Positions 8,965 through 17,620 are shown, counted from the stretch's first letter. The stretch: 30,092 bases of DNA from Alangreenwoodia sp964438605 (GCA_964438605.1 CAYTKT010000022.1:1-30092); one strand, 5' to 3'. Notes: generated by a model from the sequence alone, not told the origin. Numbers and translations are program-made.

Positions 8965-10239
8965 TCATCGTTCCAGTCGTTCTTTGTACATACCCGAAAT
9001 ATGCGTGACGAACTGCTTTGCGGATCGCCCTGACCTGCTCGTCTGCCGCATATCCCACTTATTTGCCTCGCTGAGCAGTAACTGTTCGTCGATGTGCAGT
9101 CCTTCCTTTTCTGCCAGCGATTTAATGATTTCAGAGTAAAGTTCTTTATCAGGCGCGTAAAACGTAATCGTCAATCCAAATCTGTCGGCCAGAGACTGAC
9201 GTTCCTGGATTCCGTCCTGCGCAAAAATTTCTCCATTCTGAGAATTTCTGTCATCCCACGTTTCTTTGACGAGATTCCTGCGGTTTGAAGTGACGTAGAC
9301 GAGAACATTTTCCGGTTGGACTTCCACTCCTCCTTCCAAAACGGATTTAAAATGCTTATATTCAATTTCTGTTGATTCAAACGATAAATCATCAATGAAA
9401 ATGATAAAACGGCATCCCCGTCCGGAAACCATCTCCATAATCTTCATAATATCAGAAATTTTTGCCTTCGGTACGCTGATCATCCGCAGGCCGCAGTCAC
9501 TGAAATAATTGAGCAGCGCTTTAACACTTGAAGACTTTCCTGTCCCTTTGTCGCCGTAAAGCAACACATTATTTGCACGTCCGCCTTTGACAAAGACGTC
9601 TGTATTCCGAATGAGCTGCTGTTGCTGCACATCGTAGCCGATTAGATCCTCAAACCTGATCGGATCCGGTTCTCTGACGCCCTGCAGCGCCCCATCCCAA
9701 ACAAACGCACGATATTTGCCTATAAGGCCGCAAAAATTTTGTTTGTAATATTCTTCCAGTTCTCTTGTGGATTCAGCTGCCGAAAGTTCCGAGGAAAGAG
9801 CTCTCTTTATAACAGCAGTTTTGCCGTCCTCTCGAATCTCAGGTTTCATCAGGCATATACATGGACGCTGCGGGTCAAGCGTTTCGGAAACAGTTTCCCA
9901 GTCAAGCGCTGCCAGTTCTTTAATATCGGCAATATCTCCCTCCGCCAATAAACGGATCATATCATCAGTTTCCCCTCTTTCCGCAGCAAGACTGAAATGA
10001 TTTTCGCTCTCGGCAACGAGACGGTAAATATAATTTTCCCAGCAGGTCCCGTCTGTATCTGCGATTCTTACCTTTTCAAGAATATCTCTCTGAACATCAT
10101 AATATGCGGAAAAATCCTGACTGCTGCTGCCAAGTTCTCTTTTCGCCGCTTTATTCGCGAGCTGGACAGCCTGATTGACAGTCTCGTTCTTTCTGATATT
10201 TTCAAAAAACAATAATCTTTCAAGATTCATGTCGCTCAC
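8965..10239 (-). CDS. DUF815 family AAA ATPase
   Basis: Cytoplasmic P-loop ATPase of the DUF815 group, 424 residues, biochemical role unknown. The N-terminal 190 residues are helical and poorly conserved; the ATPase core then shows FEDLIGYDVQ, Walker A YGDKGTGKSS at 228-237, Walker B FIIFIDDLSF at 278-287, a TSNRRNLVKE sensor segment at 317-326 and a Q-RQSLADRFG arginine-finger-like segment near 346-355. GGAGG seven to eight bases before ATG sets the start. Members often have the same helical N-terminus, so this looks complete. No operon partner is evident: it has a 262-base gap downstream and a divergent LysM gene upstream. Confidence 0.93.
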   Translation of the reverse strand: MSDMNLERLLFFENIRKNETVNQAVQLANKAAKRELGSSSQDFSAYYDVQRDILEKVRIADTDGTCWENYIYRLVAESENHFSLAAERGETDDMIRLLAEGDIADIKELAALDWETVSETLDPQRPCICLMKPEIREDGKTAVIKRALSSELSAAESTRELEEYYKQNFCGLIGKYRAFVWDGALQGVREPDPIRFEDLIGYDVQQQQLIRNTDVFVKGGRANNVLLYGDKGTGKSSSVKALLNYFSDCGLRMISVPKAKISDIMKIMEMVSGRGCRFIIFIDDLSFESTEIEYKHFKSVLEGGVEVQPENVLVYVTSNRRNLVKETWDDRNSQNGEIFAQDGIQERQSLADRFGLTITFYAPDKELYSEIIKSLAEKEGLHIDEQLLLSEANKWDMRQTSRSGRSAKQFVTHISGMYKERLER

Positions 10240-10476
10240 CTCCGATTCTGCAAAATTTCCATCTATTTTATCACAACAAGCCTGTATTTAAAATAGTATA
10301 AATAGAGATGAGCAAAACACCTTGATTCCAAAAAGCGGATAAAGCAGACACTCTGTCATTTAAAAACATGCGGATTCTATGACAAAACAACGGCGGCGCG
10401 GATTTCCCATCCGCGGCAGGTGAAAGGCGTTTTGCTCGTGGCTAGAATAGAAATCCAAAGGAGTGATATTGAGAAG

Positions 10477-10746
10477 ATGACAAATGAATCAAATTCCACA
10501 AAAAAAGCATGTTCGTATGTCCACACAGTAGTCGAGGGTGATACGCTCTACGGACTGGCACGACGCTATGGCGTAGATTATGGACGACTGATGACGCTGA
10601 ACGGCATCACAAATCCCTATAATCTCAAAGTCGGCACAGAAATTTGCATTTCCGCCGACGAACTTCTGCGCATCAATCCACAGAAACAGCCTTCCGATTT
10701 TTCAAATATCGGAAGCAGAATCAGCATTTCCTGCGGCAATAACTGA
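10477..10746 (+). CDS. LysM domain protein, small
   Basis: A 90-residue protein made mainly of one LysM domain: SYVHTVVEGDTLYGLARRYGV, the middle MTLNGITNPYNLKVGTEICI, then a polar tail. LysM binds N-acetylglucosamine polymers such as peptidoglycan. No signal peptide or membrane segment is seen, which resembles sporulation-type LysM proteins (spore coat or cortex) more than secreted hydrolases; that role is inference. I start at ATG 10477 because AAAGGAG lies 13 bases upstream; a GTG at 10420 in the same frame would add 19 residues that do not look like protein. It diverges from the DUF815 gene. No terminator was seen behind it. Confidence 0.85.
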   Translation: MTNESNSTKKACSYVHTVVEGDTLYGLARRYGVDYGRLMTLNGITNPYNLKVGTEICISADELLRINPQKQPSDFSNIGSRISISCGNN

Positions 10747-10952
10747 CATCAAAATTATCTAATGACACTCCTGCACCTTTCCCTGTCCGCCGGTCGTGCC
10801 AATAATCCACAAATCCATACAAAAAGCTGAAACGGACAGCCAGCTTTCCCGCTGCGGAACACACTGCCGGCAAAACAACTGCACACAGACTGATATGTGT
10901 TGGATAATTCATAAAATCCGGAGTATATCAGTCTTTTCTGGTTCCATAAAAA

Positions 10953-11969
10953 TTACGGACGACGGAACATATCCCGCGAATAATCTCTGATGTCGCTGGG
11001 ATTCACCATATTATACTTTTCCTTTACCGAATCAAAATAACTGCCGATAACCTCCTTGCGGATCACCCGGTCAGACGGCGCCGTCACCGGGAGTTCGCCT
11101 CTGGTAATAAGCCACGGCGTTTCATTGTGTGTAAATCGTTCCAGAATTTTGCCGCTATAACAGCAAAAATTATTGATTACACTGTCGCATACTGCCTTTT
11201 CGCCGGTTGAAAAAACGGAATCATCAAAATCAGCTGCCTTGCCAACAGGATCAAACCGATAGTTTTTATATCGAAAATAAATATCTCTGTAAACAGGGCC
11301 GTGTACCCATGCCTGGCAGTCCTCCGTAAAGAGGAATGTTTTATAAAATGCATGATAAAAACCCTGAATATAATAAAGTGCCTTCTGAAGCGCCAGCGGC
11401 GTAATATCCTCGCAGCGGCTCAAAAGATATTTGATTACGGTATTGATTTTACTGTCTTCTTTACTATCTTCGGTACTGTTGTCGGAAAGCAGCGCGTTCA
11501 CGGCTCTCCGGCTCTTTTCATAGGTGAGCTGCGATTTAAGTTTGCTCTTATTTTCCTCCAAAAGATCCGCGTAAAACGTTGGATCATGATAAATCCGCAT
11601 CAGAATATCAGAATATTGTCTTGTTGGAATATCACCGTCACAATACCTGGAAAATGTCTGCTCCCCCCAGCCGAGAAGCAGCGAAAGCGGACGCTTTCCT
11701 ATACTATATTTTTCCGGAATCTCAAGAATCATCTCCAGAGAAATAATATCGTTCTCCTCGCGGTAAACGTCATAAAGAGCCCGAAGATTAAAATCGTTCA
11801 GTTCCGGAAGAAAAACGGGACAGCCGCAGTCAGCGCAGCGCGCTTCCTTTCCAGTATAATGATACTTTTTGCCTTTGACATTTCCGGACATCTTAATGGA
11901 AACGACCGTATAATCCACGTCTTTTCTACATTCCTCGCAGAAAATTTTTTTTGCACCTGTCATACACAT
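10953..11969 (-). CDS. Panacea/SocA-type antitoxin with MqsA-like zinc finger and HTH
   Basis: Antitoxin and likely self-repressor, 338 residues. Three parts: a zinc finger with Cys11/Cys14 (FCEECRKDV) and Cys45/Cys48 (CADCGC); an XRE-like helix-turn-helix at about 88-125 (IGKRPLSLLLGWGEQTFSRY); and a C-terminal Panacea (SocA, DUF4065) domain at about 175-300 with LALQKALYYIQGFYHAF and AWVHGPVYRDIY. The Panacea domain is a known neutralising module paired with many different toxins, and the MqsA-type zinc finger/HTH is the known partner of MqsR-like toxins; here both are on one chain. It lies 26 bases downstream of the toxin gene on the same strand, so they form an operon, toxin first. AGGAGG seven bases before ATG supports the start. 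Confidence 0.88.
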   Translation of the reverse strand: MCMTGAKKIFCEECRKDVDYTVVSIKMSGNVKGKKYHYTGKEARCADCGCPVFLPELNDFNLRALYDVYREENDIISLEMILEIPEKYSIGKRPLSLLLGWGEQTFSRYCDGDIPTRQYSDILMRIYHDPTFYADLLEENKSKLKSQLTYEKSRRAVNALLSDNSTEDSKEDSKINTVIKYLLSRCEDITPLALQKALYYIQGFYHAFYKTFLFTEDCQAWVHGPVYRDIYFRYKNYRFDPVGKAADFDDSVFSTGEKAVCDSVINNFCCYSGKILERFTHNETPWLITRGELPVTAPSDRVIRKEVIGSYFDSVKEKYNMVNPSDIRDYSRDMFRRP

Positions 11970-11995
11970 CGCAGTTCCTCCTTCTGAATGTCTGA

Positions 11996-12406
11996 TTATC
12001 GAAACAGATAATCAATGGGTTTATTCCTCTTGTGAAACGAAATTACCACAGTCCGGAAACCGGACGACAAATCAATCACATTGAACTTGATATAAACATC
12101 GACAATTTCCGCCTCACCGTCCGCATTAAAAAGCCGCACCTGCGGAACAAACACATATAGAATCTCAGATTCATATCCGGCCTTTGTATTCTGAACAGAA
12201 TGACAAAAGTCATCTGCCGCAAGCTGCATCAATATTGATTTCTGTTCATTCGAGCGAATGTTATACTCATTAATAAAATCTATATTTTCCTGGCGATTTT
12301 CATTCAGAGAGATCGCATATCTGTTTTTTTCAACACAGGATTTCATCCTGACAAGAATTTTATCAATATCCTCGCGCGTATAATTCTGATTATAATGAGG
12401 ATTCAT
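11996..12406 (-). CDS. MqsR-like (RelE-fold) mRNA-cleaving toxin
   Basis: Small basic-ended protein, 136 residues, first gene of the toxin-antitoxin operon. The C-terminal two thirds follow the MqsR layout: LMQLAADDFCHSVQN (compare DFYKS), then a strand ILYVFVPQV, then DVYIKFNVI and the final strand TVVISFHKRNKPIDYLF, which matches the YLKI...IVSFK pattern of E. coli MqsR. MqsR-type toxins cut mRNA in the absence of ribosomes. The N-terminal 45 residues are helical and not conserved in MqsR. A strong GGGAGG site precedes the ATG. Identification rests on these patterns and on the neighbouring antitoxin; other RelE-fold families are possible. Confidence 0.75.
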   Translation of the reverse strand: MNPHYNQNYTREDIDKILVRMKSCVEKNRYAISLNENRQENIDFINEYNIRSNEQKSILMQLAADDFCHSVQNTKAGYESEILYVFVPQVRLFNADGEAEIVDVYIKFNVIDLSSGFRTVVISFHKRNKPIDYLFR

Positions 12407-12486
12407 ACTCTATTTTTCCTCCCCCGCAACAATATGATACACGAAATATGCATCGCAGTCAATAAAAAAGTGTTAATTGATGCTAT

Positions 12487-12521
12487 TTGAAACAAACGCT
12501 ATACAACAGTTATATAGCGTT
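12487..12521 (+). promoter_or_regulatory. Promoter with overlapping inverted repeat, upstream of gntR remnant
   Basis: TTGAAA at 12487 and TATATA at 12511 are 18 bases apart. An inverted repeat of nine bases (AACGCTATA at 12495-12503, TATAGCGTT at 12513-12521) covers the spacer and -10. This fits an autorepressed GntR promoter, but the repeat lies between divergent genes, so the toxin-antitoxin operon may use it instead. Confidence 0.45.
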
Positions 12522-12581
12522 ATTATAAAAGATAATCGGATTACATTATTAATTTCGATCGAAATGAAACGAGGCAATCGA

Positions 12582-12961
12582 ATGAAAATCATTATTGATC
12601 ATTCTTCCATGTCTCCCATCTACGAACAGATCATGGCGCAGATCAAAGCATCCGTTATGAATCATTCGCTGAAATCAGGCGATGCGCTGCCATCGGTGAG
12701 ACAACTCTCAAAAGATCTTAAGATTAGTGCGCTGACGGTCAAAAAGCTTATGACCGGCTGACAGAAGAGGGAATCGTCGTGACGGTTCAGGGAAAAGGAA
12801 GCTTTATTTCAGTTTCCAATTCTGATCTGATAATGGAGGAGCGCCGCAAAGATATAGAAAACGACATGGAGCGCGTTATCAGCAAAGCACGCCAATACGG
12901 CATGGATGATGTGGAAATCAGACAACTTTTTAATATCATCATGGAGGAATACATATGCTGA
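12582..12961 (+). pseudogene. GntR-family (YtrA-like) regulator, frameshifted
   Basis: The N-terminal part reads as a GntR winged helix (SPIYEQIMAQIKASVMNHSL, then SGDALPSVRQLSKDLKISALTVKK) and breaks near 12740 in an A-run with a stop at 12761. In the next frame it resumes as YDRLTEEGIVVTVQGKGSFIS and continues to a short helical tail ending at 12961. One missing A would restore a single chain of about 125 residues, the length of YtrA-type regulators, which have only a short helical C-terminal part. The start ATG has GAGG seven bases upstream. Its end overlaps the start of the ABC gene by seven bases, as is usual in regulator-transporter operons. It could be a sequencing error, but the transporter behind it is also destroyed. 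Confidence 0.8.
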
Positions 12962-13263
12962 AGATAGACCATCCGACAAAAAGATACGGCGGATTCTGTT
13001 TAGACTGCACCATGGAAGTAAAACCCGGCTTCATTACAGGCTTTGTCGGGCCAAACGGTTCCGGAAAAAGCACTACATTGCCAAGGGCGATCCGGTTTCC
13101 GTCTCGTAAACCAATCGCGCCAGCATCAAACCTGATTGATTCTGCAATCCTCTTCGGGCAGGCCTGTTTTGGGCCTGCCTGCGCTTTTCGAAAATCCCAC
13201 ACCTGTCTTAATTCTTCAGGCCCTGCGCTTCCTGTGCATCCTGCTCCCGCAGACGTCTTCTGA
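12955..13263 (+). pseudogene. ABC transporter ATPase, truncated just after Walker A
   Basis: The first 42 residues are a normal ABC ATPase start: MLKIDHPTKRYGGF, then GFITGFVGPNGSGKSTT with Walker A GPNGSGKST. After about 13080 the frame leaves the family: no Q-loop, signature or Walker B, and no permease gene follows. The rest of this frame overlaps the 3' part of the opposite NADAR gene and is a shadow. This is the remnant of a YtrB-like ATPase translated with the GntR regulator, cut by a deletion whose junction is near 13080-13150. Confidence 0.8.
13156..13187. terminator. Hairpin between convergent remnants
   Basis: GGGCAGGCC and GGCCTGCCT arms (8 of 9 paired) around a seven-base loop, followed on the plus strand by GCGCTTTT. 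It sits between the truncated ABC gene and the stop of the NADAR gene, and may serve either strand. The T-run is short. Confidence 0.5.
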
Positions 13264-13732
13264 CCTGCATCAGCGTATAGCCCAGCAGATTCTGTCCCTG
13301 CCACTGATTTCTGTCAAAACAGCGCTCATCATCGAGAGCCATGCCAATCCCCCAAATCTTATCGGTCGGCTCACATTCCGCTAAAAAAGCGTCACCCGTC
13401 GCCAGCAACCGCTCCTTCAGCTCAGAGTTTTGGCTGAACTTGGCCATCAAGCCGTTATAAACGACAATCTGACGGCACCCGTTCCAAAGATGTTCGTCAT
13501 AATTTTTCACCTGCCATCCGAGCGCTTTGATTTCTGCCGCGTCCGTAACATCCAGCACCTTTTGCGCCACCTGCTGATCCTCAAAAAGAAGCGCTTTTTC
13601 ATACATCATATACTGCTCCAGCGATGAAAATTTTCTGCCTCCGATCTCAAAATCGGAAAGATACCAATTACTGAAAATAATATTTTCTTCATCATAATTG
13701 TTAAAACAAATCACTTTTTTTAATTCATTCAT
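13208..13732 (-). CDS. NADAR family (YbiA-like) N-glycosidase
   Basis: NADAR proteins cleave N-glycosidic bonds; known members act on early riboflavin intermediates (YbiA) or remove ADP-ribose from guanine. The 175 residues show the family pattern: NIIFSNWYLSDFEIGGRKFSSLEQY with YMMYEKALLF, then VKNYDEHLWN, MAKFSQNSELKERLLAT, CEPTDKIWGIG, and the end WQGQNLLGYTLMQVR. I prefer the ATG at 13732, which has GAGG 11 bases before it and matches the usual length; the frame is open up to an ATG at 13807 with a weak AAGG, which would add 25 unlikely residues. It follows cobU closely on the same strand and may be co-transcribed with the cobalamin genes. A direct role there is speculative. Confidence 0.88.
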   Translation of the reverse strand: MNELKKVICFNNYDEENIIFSNWYLSDFEIGGRKFSSLEQYMMYEKALLFEDQQVAQKVLDVTDAAEIKALGWQVKNYDEHLWNGCRQIVVYNGLMAKFSQNSELKERLLATGDAFLAECEPTDKIWGIGMALDDERCFDRNQWQGQNLLGYTLMQVRRRLREQDAQEAQGLKN

Positions 13733-13814
13733 GTCTGTCACATCCTCGCATTGTGCATTTCTATTCCATAAAATACTTAATATGCCGTCACATGCCCCGG
13801 CTTTCATCGGCGCC

Positions 13815-14525
13815 TTACCGTTGTCTGGCTGCTGTCCGGCTATCGTTGTCAGACGGCGCTTTTATTACAACGGGAATTCCAAAAACGATTTCTGTCACAT
13901 AATCGGCCCACGCCGCCAGACGACTTCCCACCAAGCCAAGCAATCTGATATATTTTTCCGTCATTTCGTCATAAATCACCCCGTCGCTGAACACCGCATC
14001 AGATACGACGATGAGATTTTTACATTTTTTCATCAGACTGGCGACGGCCTCTGGAATCAGGTCAGCAAGCCGCAAAACGATCTGCGTCAAAGTCTCCTTT
14101 TCCAAGCTGCTTTGCGGCTGCCCCGCTGCATCATGTATCCATTCACCGGAAAACATGATGTTCGCCGTAAAATTCGACAAACAGTCAAGCAGAATCACGG
14201 ACGCTTCCGGCGCGTTTTTCAGCCTTTCAAGATCAAAAGCCTCATATGTAATAAAAGGGTCTTTCTCCCGTTGCTTTTGATGGCGCTTTATGCGCTCACA
14301 AGCCTCCTGTCCGTCATTTTTCATAGTTGCAATATAAAGTATCTGGACTGAATTTCCGCCACTTTTCATACAGTTCTTCCCGCTCGTACTGTCCGGCGCC
14401 AGATTTTGCGCATGAACCAGCGATATTGCCACTTCCTCCGCATATTTCGATTTTCCGCTGGAACTTCCACCAAAAATATAATAAAACATACTGATGATTC
14501 CGTTTCGTCTTCCGAGTTCCCTCAT
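13815..14525 (-). CDS. cobU: Adenosylcobinamide kinase / guanylyltransferase
   Basis: CobU phosphorylates adenosylcobinamide and then transfers GMP to it, preparing for joining of the lower ligand. Walker A GGSSSGKS is at 19-26, LYIATM at 63-68, ERIKRHQKQR at 77-86 (the region of the guanylylated His), ILLDCLSNFTANIMF at 111-125, and SRLAAWADYVTEIVFGIPV near the end. The usual VSNEVG stretch is VVSDAVFSDG here. At 236 residues it is longer than the ordinary 180 or so, partly because of an extra hydrophilic segment at about 40-61 after the first helix. The ATG overlaps the cobT stop (ATGA), suggesting coupled translation; a second start at Met13 would give a tighter N-terminus. Confidence 0.92.
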   Translation of the reverse strand: MRELGRRNGIISMFYYIFGGSSSGKSKYAEEVAISLVHAQNLAPDSTSGKNCMKSGGNSVQILYIATMKNDGQEACERIKRHQKQREKDPFITYEAFDLERLKNAPEASVILLDCLSNFTANIMFSGEWIHDAAGQPQSSLEKETLTQIVLRLADLIPEAVASLMKKCKNLIVVSDAVFSDGVIYDEMTEKYIRLLGLVGSRLAAWADYVTEIVFGIPVVIKAPSDNDSRTAARQR

Positions 14526-15796
14526 TCCATACGCTGATACGCTTCCATATTCATCGCCTCAAATGTAATATTCTTGTGATATACATTATCTGCCATATCA
14601 ATCAATGGAAACAAAGCCACTGCTCCCGTTCCTTCGCCAAGAGCAAACTTAGCGTGAATCACAGGTTCCAAATTCAGAAATTCCAGCAGAGGCGCCATCG
14701 CCGGCTCCTTTCCGAGATGAGACGCCAACATGAAATTCCGGCAGCTCGGACAGAGCCTCTCGGCAAGAACAGCCGAAACAGCCGAAATTACACCGTCGAT
14801 CACAACAGGCATCCCGAATATAGCGCCGCCAAGATAAAGCCCTGTCATAGCTGCCATATCAAAGCCGCCGACTTTCGATAAAATATCCAGTGCATCCGCA
14901 GGATCGGGATTGTGAATTTCCAACGCGCGCCGAACGGCTTTCAGCTTTTTATCAAAACCTTTCCCGGAAAGGCCCGCACCTCTGCCAGTGATATACTCCG
15001 GAGCCATTCCTGTCAGACAGCAAGCTGCGGCGCTGGCCGTCGTCGTATTTCCAATGCCCATCTCCCCGGCCGCGACGATTTTATATCCCATCTCATACAG
15101 TTCTTTTGCGGTTTCAATTCCACGGCAGACTGTCAACGCAGCCTGTTGGCGCGTCATAGCTGGTCTTATAGAAATATTTTCCGTACCTGCCGCTATTTTT
15201 TTCGAGGCAATCTTTCCCTTCGCCAGTCTGCCTGATGGCGGCAAACATTCGTACAATTCCCGTTCATTTACATCCTTTAAACTGTCTACAGGTTTCCCGA
15301 TGCCTATTTCGTATTCTTTTTCTTTTTTTTCCATTCCCGCAAATCCGGAAAAAAATTCTTTTTCGCTCATTTTCTCCAAAAGACAGGAGGGTTCCGCCGG
15401 TGTTTTCAGCCTGTCAGGTACATCAGATGCCATGCCGGTGTCTACGGCAAATACGTCAGCCCCGGACGTCTGCGCCATCAAGCAGACGACAGATATTCCC
15501 GCAGCAATATTTTCTGCCACGAGAGCCGTAACCTCCTGGCCTGCCTGCGCAACGCCTTCCGCAACAACCCCATTGTCCGCACACATAACGACCACCGCCT
15601 TGCGGCCCACGTCAGGATCATAACGGCCTGTCATGCCGGCAATCTTTGAAATCATTCCTTCCAACAGTCCCAGTCCATCAATCGGTTTGCCGATATTGTC
15701 CCAGCGGCGCCGGCTTTCCCGCTCTGCTGCGGTGTCAAAAGTACGTCTCAACGATATTAGCCTGTGCAAAAACTCCTCATAACATATTTCCTGCAT
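14522..15796 (-). CDS. cobT: Nicotinate-nucleotide–dimethylbenzimidazole phosphoribosyltransferase
   Basis: CobT makes the alpha-ribazole phosphate lower ligand from nicotinate mononucleotide and a benzimidazole or related base. Seen: RRRWDNIGKPIDGLGLLE near the N-terminus, MCADNGVVAEGV at 71-82, the PAMTRQQA segment at 212-219, GEMGIGNTTTASA at 244-256, the KVGGFDMAAMTG segment at 308-319 and the catalytic-Glu motif LGEGTGA at 386-392. The 424 residues exceed the usual 350: between GMASDVPD and KIAAGTENISI there are about 65-70 extra charged residues (about 128-195). The catalytic parts look intact. TTGGAGA before the ATG sets the start. It is 85 bases behind cbiA and overlaps cobU. Confidence 0.95.
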   Translation of the reverse strand: MQEICYEEFLHRLISLRRTFDTAAERESRRRWDNIGKPIDGLGLLEGMISKIAGMTGRYDPDVGRKAVVVMCADNGVVAEGVAQAGQEVTALVAENIAAGISVVCLMAQTSGADVFAVDTGMASDVPDRLKTPAEPSCLLEKMSEKEFFSGFAGMEKKEKEYEIGIGKPVDSLKDVNERELYECLPPSGRLAKGKIASKKIAAGTENISIRPAMTRQQAALTVCRGIETAKELYEMGYKIVAAGEMGIGNTTTASAAACCLTGMAPEYITGRGAGLSGKGFDKKLKAVRRALEIHNPDPADALDILSKVGGFDMAAMTGLYLGGAIFGMPVVIDGVISAVSAVLAERLCPSCRNFMLASHLGKEPAMAPLLEFLNLEPVIHAKFALGEGTGAVALFPLIDMADNVYHKNITFEAMNMEAYQRME

Positions 15797-15881
15797 TTTC
15801 TATCTCCAAATTTTCATTTTCGATACAAAATATATATTGAAATCAAATTAAATCGTTCATATTTAAATAATTTACTCATTT

Positions 15882-17366
15882 TCACAGAATATGGCTGTTT
15901 CTTTTCCGGCGATACTCTGCACATGTTTTAACGAAACGCTCCGCTGTTTCCGGCACAGAACAGAAAAACAGATGCGGAAATCCCGCGTAAATCGTTTCCT
16001 GCGAAAAGCCACAAGTCCATTGGCTGCTCCCATCGGCTTTTCTCGTTTCAAAAAAATCTCCCGGCGAGGAACTTTCCCAGTAATGAAATTCATGCGCCTT
16101 CAATCTGTCTCCGGCATTCGCAATCATTCCATTTTTGGTCGCGGTCAATTCAATATAACCAAACCTGCCCAGCCGTTCACGCCGGTAACACCAGCCGTCG
16201 ATTACGCCGACCATTTCATACATTTTAACCAGCCCCTGTGCCGTCACCGACTCAATGCCACGATGAAGATACATGAAGCCGCCGCATTCGGCAAAAACAG
16301 GCATACCGTCAGACACCGCCTGCCGGACAGAGTGAAGCATTTCCTTATTTTTCGATAATCCGGGAGCGTAAAGCTCCGGATAGCCGCCGCTCAAAATCAA
16401 ACCGTCGATATCCGGCGGAAGTCCGGCATCGTGCAGTGGACTGAAGGAAACGATTTTCGCACCAAACTTTTCCAGCAGATCGAGATTTGACGCATATGTA
16501 AAGCAAAAAGCTTCATCTTCTGCAAAAGCAATCCTCGGAAAACGACTCTTTCCATTTCCGTTCCCAATCTTATCGTCATTCACCGTTAAATTTTCCAAAT
16601 CCTGCGATTCTGAAAAATATTTTTTCATTTTTGCCTCAGTGAAAGCTATCTTCTCAGGAATACCGACCGTCACTGGCTCCGCTTCGGAAGCGAGCCGGAC
16701 TATTCCATCGATATCGACCGTTTTTTTCATCAATTCTGCGAGAATCTCCACTTTTGTCTGAAGGCCGGCGATTTCACCAGCAGTTACAAGTCCGAGATGG
16801 CGGCTGCCGATTTCCACTCTGGAGTCGGATGGAAGATAGCCAAGCGGCTCCACACCCAGCTGCCTGACGCGTTCCGACAAACCCTCATATAACTTCGCCG
16901 GCAGTCTGTTAAAAATCACGCCGCGAATACGGCTGTCCGGCTTATGATGCAGAAATCCTTCGAGAACGGCGAGAACCGACGACGACATTCCTTTCGCATC
17001 AATGACGAGAACCGACGGTGCGTCAAGAGCAGCAGCAGCATGGTATGTTGAGGCGCGTTCGGTCAACCCGATGCCGTCATAATATCCCATAACACCCTCC
17101 ACGACGCTGATTTCAAGCCCCTGTGAATGAATTGCAGCGAGATATTTGATCATTTCTTCGTCTGAAAAAAACAGATCTAAATTTTCCGATTTGACGCCCA
17201 GGACTTTTTCATGAAACATCGGATCAATATAGTCCGGTCCACATTTAAAGGACGCCGTTGAAATACCGCTGCTTTTCAGACATTGCAGCAGGCCCAGAGT
17301 TACCGTCGTCTTGCCGCAGCCACTGCCCGTTCCTGCGATTATGATTCTTTTGTCAGTCAGTTTCAT
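15882..17366 (-). CDS. cbiA: Cobyrinic acid a,c-diamide synthase (cobyrinate amidase)
   Basis: CbiA uses ATP and glutamine to amidate the a and c side chains of cobyrinic acid. The N-terminal synthetase domain has the P-loop IAGTGSGCGKTT at 10-21, FKCGPDYIDPMFH at 40-52, VVEGVMGYYDG at 88-98 and GVIFNRL at 149-155. The C-terminal class I glutamine amidotransferase domain has GLILSGGYPELYA and the nucleophile Cys361 in PVFAECGGFMYL, and the paired His near HEFHYWE at 425-431. The length of 494 slightly exceeds the usual 450-460; a polar segment at about 250-275 between the domains accounts for part. TGAGG before ATG supports the start. It follows cbiET after an AT-rich 254-base gap. Confidence 0.95.
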   Translation of the reverse strand: MKLTDKRIIIAGTGSGCGKTTVTLGLLQCLKSSGISTASFKCGPDYIDPMFHEKVLGVKSENLDLFFSDEEMIKYLAAIHSQGLEISVVEGVMGYYDGIGLTERASTYHAAAALDAPSVLVIDAKGMSSSVLAVLEGFLHHKPDSRIRGVIFNRLPAKLYEGLSERVRQLGVEPLGYLPSDSRVEIGSRHLGLVTAGEIAGLQTKVEILAELMKKTVDIDGIVRLASEAEPVTVGIPEKIAFTEAKMKKYFSESQDLENLTVNDDKIGNGNGKSRFPRIAFAEDEAFCFTYASNLDLLEKFGAKIVSFSPLHDAGLPPDIDGLILSGGYPELYAPGLSKNKEMLHSVRQAVSDGMPVFAECGGFMYLHRGIESVTAQGLVKMYEMVGVIDGWCYRRERLGRFGYIELTATKNGMIANAGDRLKAHEFHYWESSSPGDFFETRKADGSSQWTCGFSQETIYAGFPHLFFCSVPETAERFVKTCAEYRRKRNSHIL

Positions 17367-17620
17367 ATCGTCCTCATTATTCTTCTTTCAGCTTATCTCT
17401 CAACATTCCGCTAAAGCTATTTTATATTTAAAATTTTACTTCCTTTAATCAACAGAGATGAGTAAATCATAAATTTTGCAAAGTCGAACCACAATATACA
17501 AATATGCAGTTTATTTCTTGGACATAATTTGCAATATATTTATTCACTTCCGTGAGCAAACCGAATTTTTGTTCATCTCTTTTAATCAAACTAAATCAAA
17601 AATTTACTTTTTATTCGGTC
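17367..17620. other. AT-rich spacer between cbiET and cbiA
   Basis: 254 bases without a gene. No cobalamin riboswitch core (the B12 box) was recognised here or upstream of cbiET. A separate promoter for cbiA is possible, but I could not fix one. Confidence 0.4.

Noticed and set aside
14988..15623. 211-codon plus-strand frame opposite cobT
   Set aside because: Antisense shadow of cobT; Ser/Ala/Pro-rich and with no ribosome site or domain.
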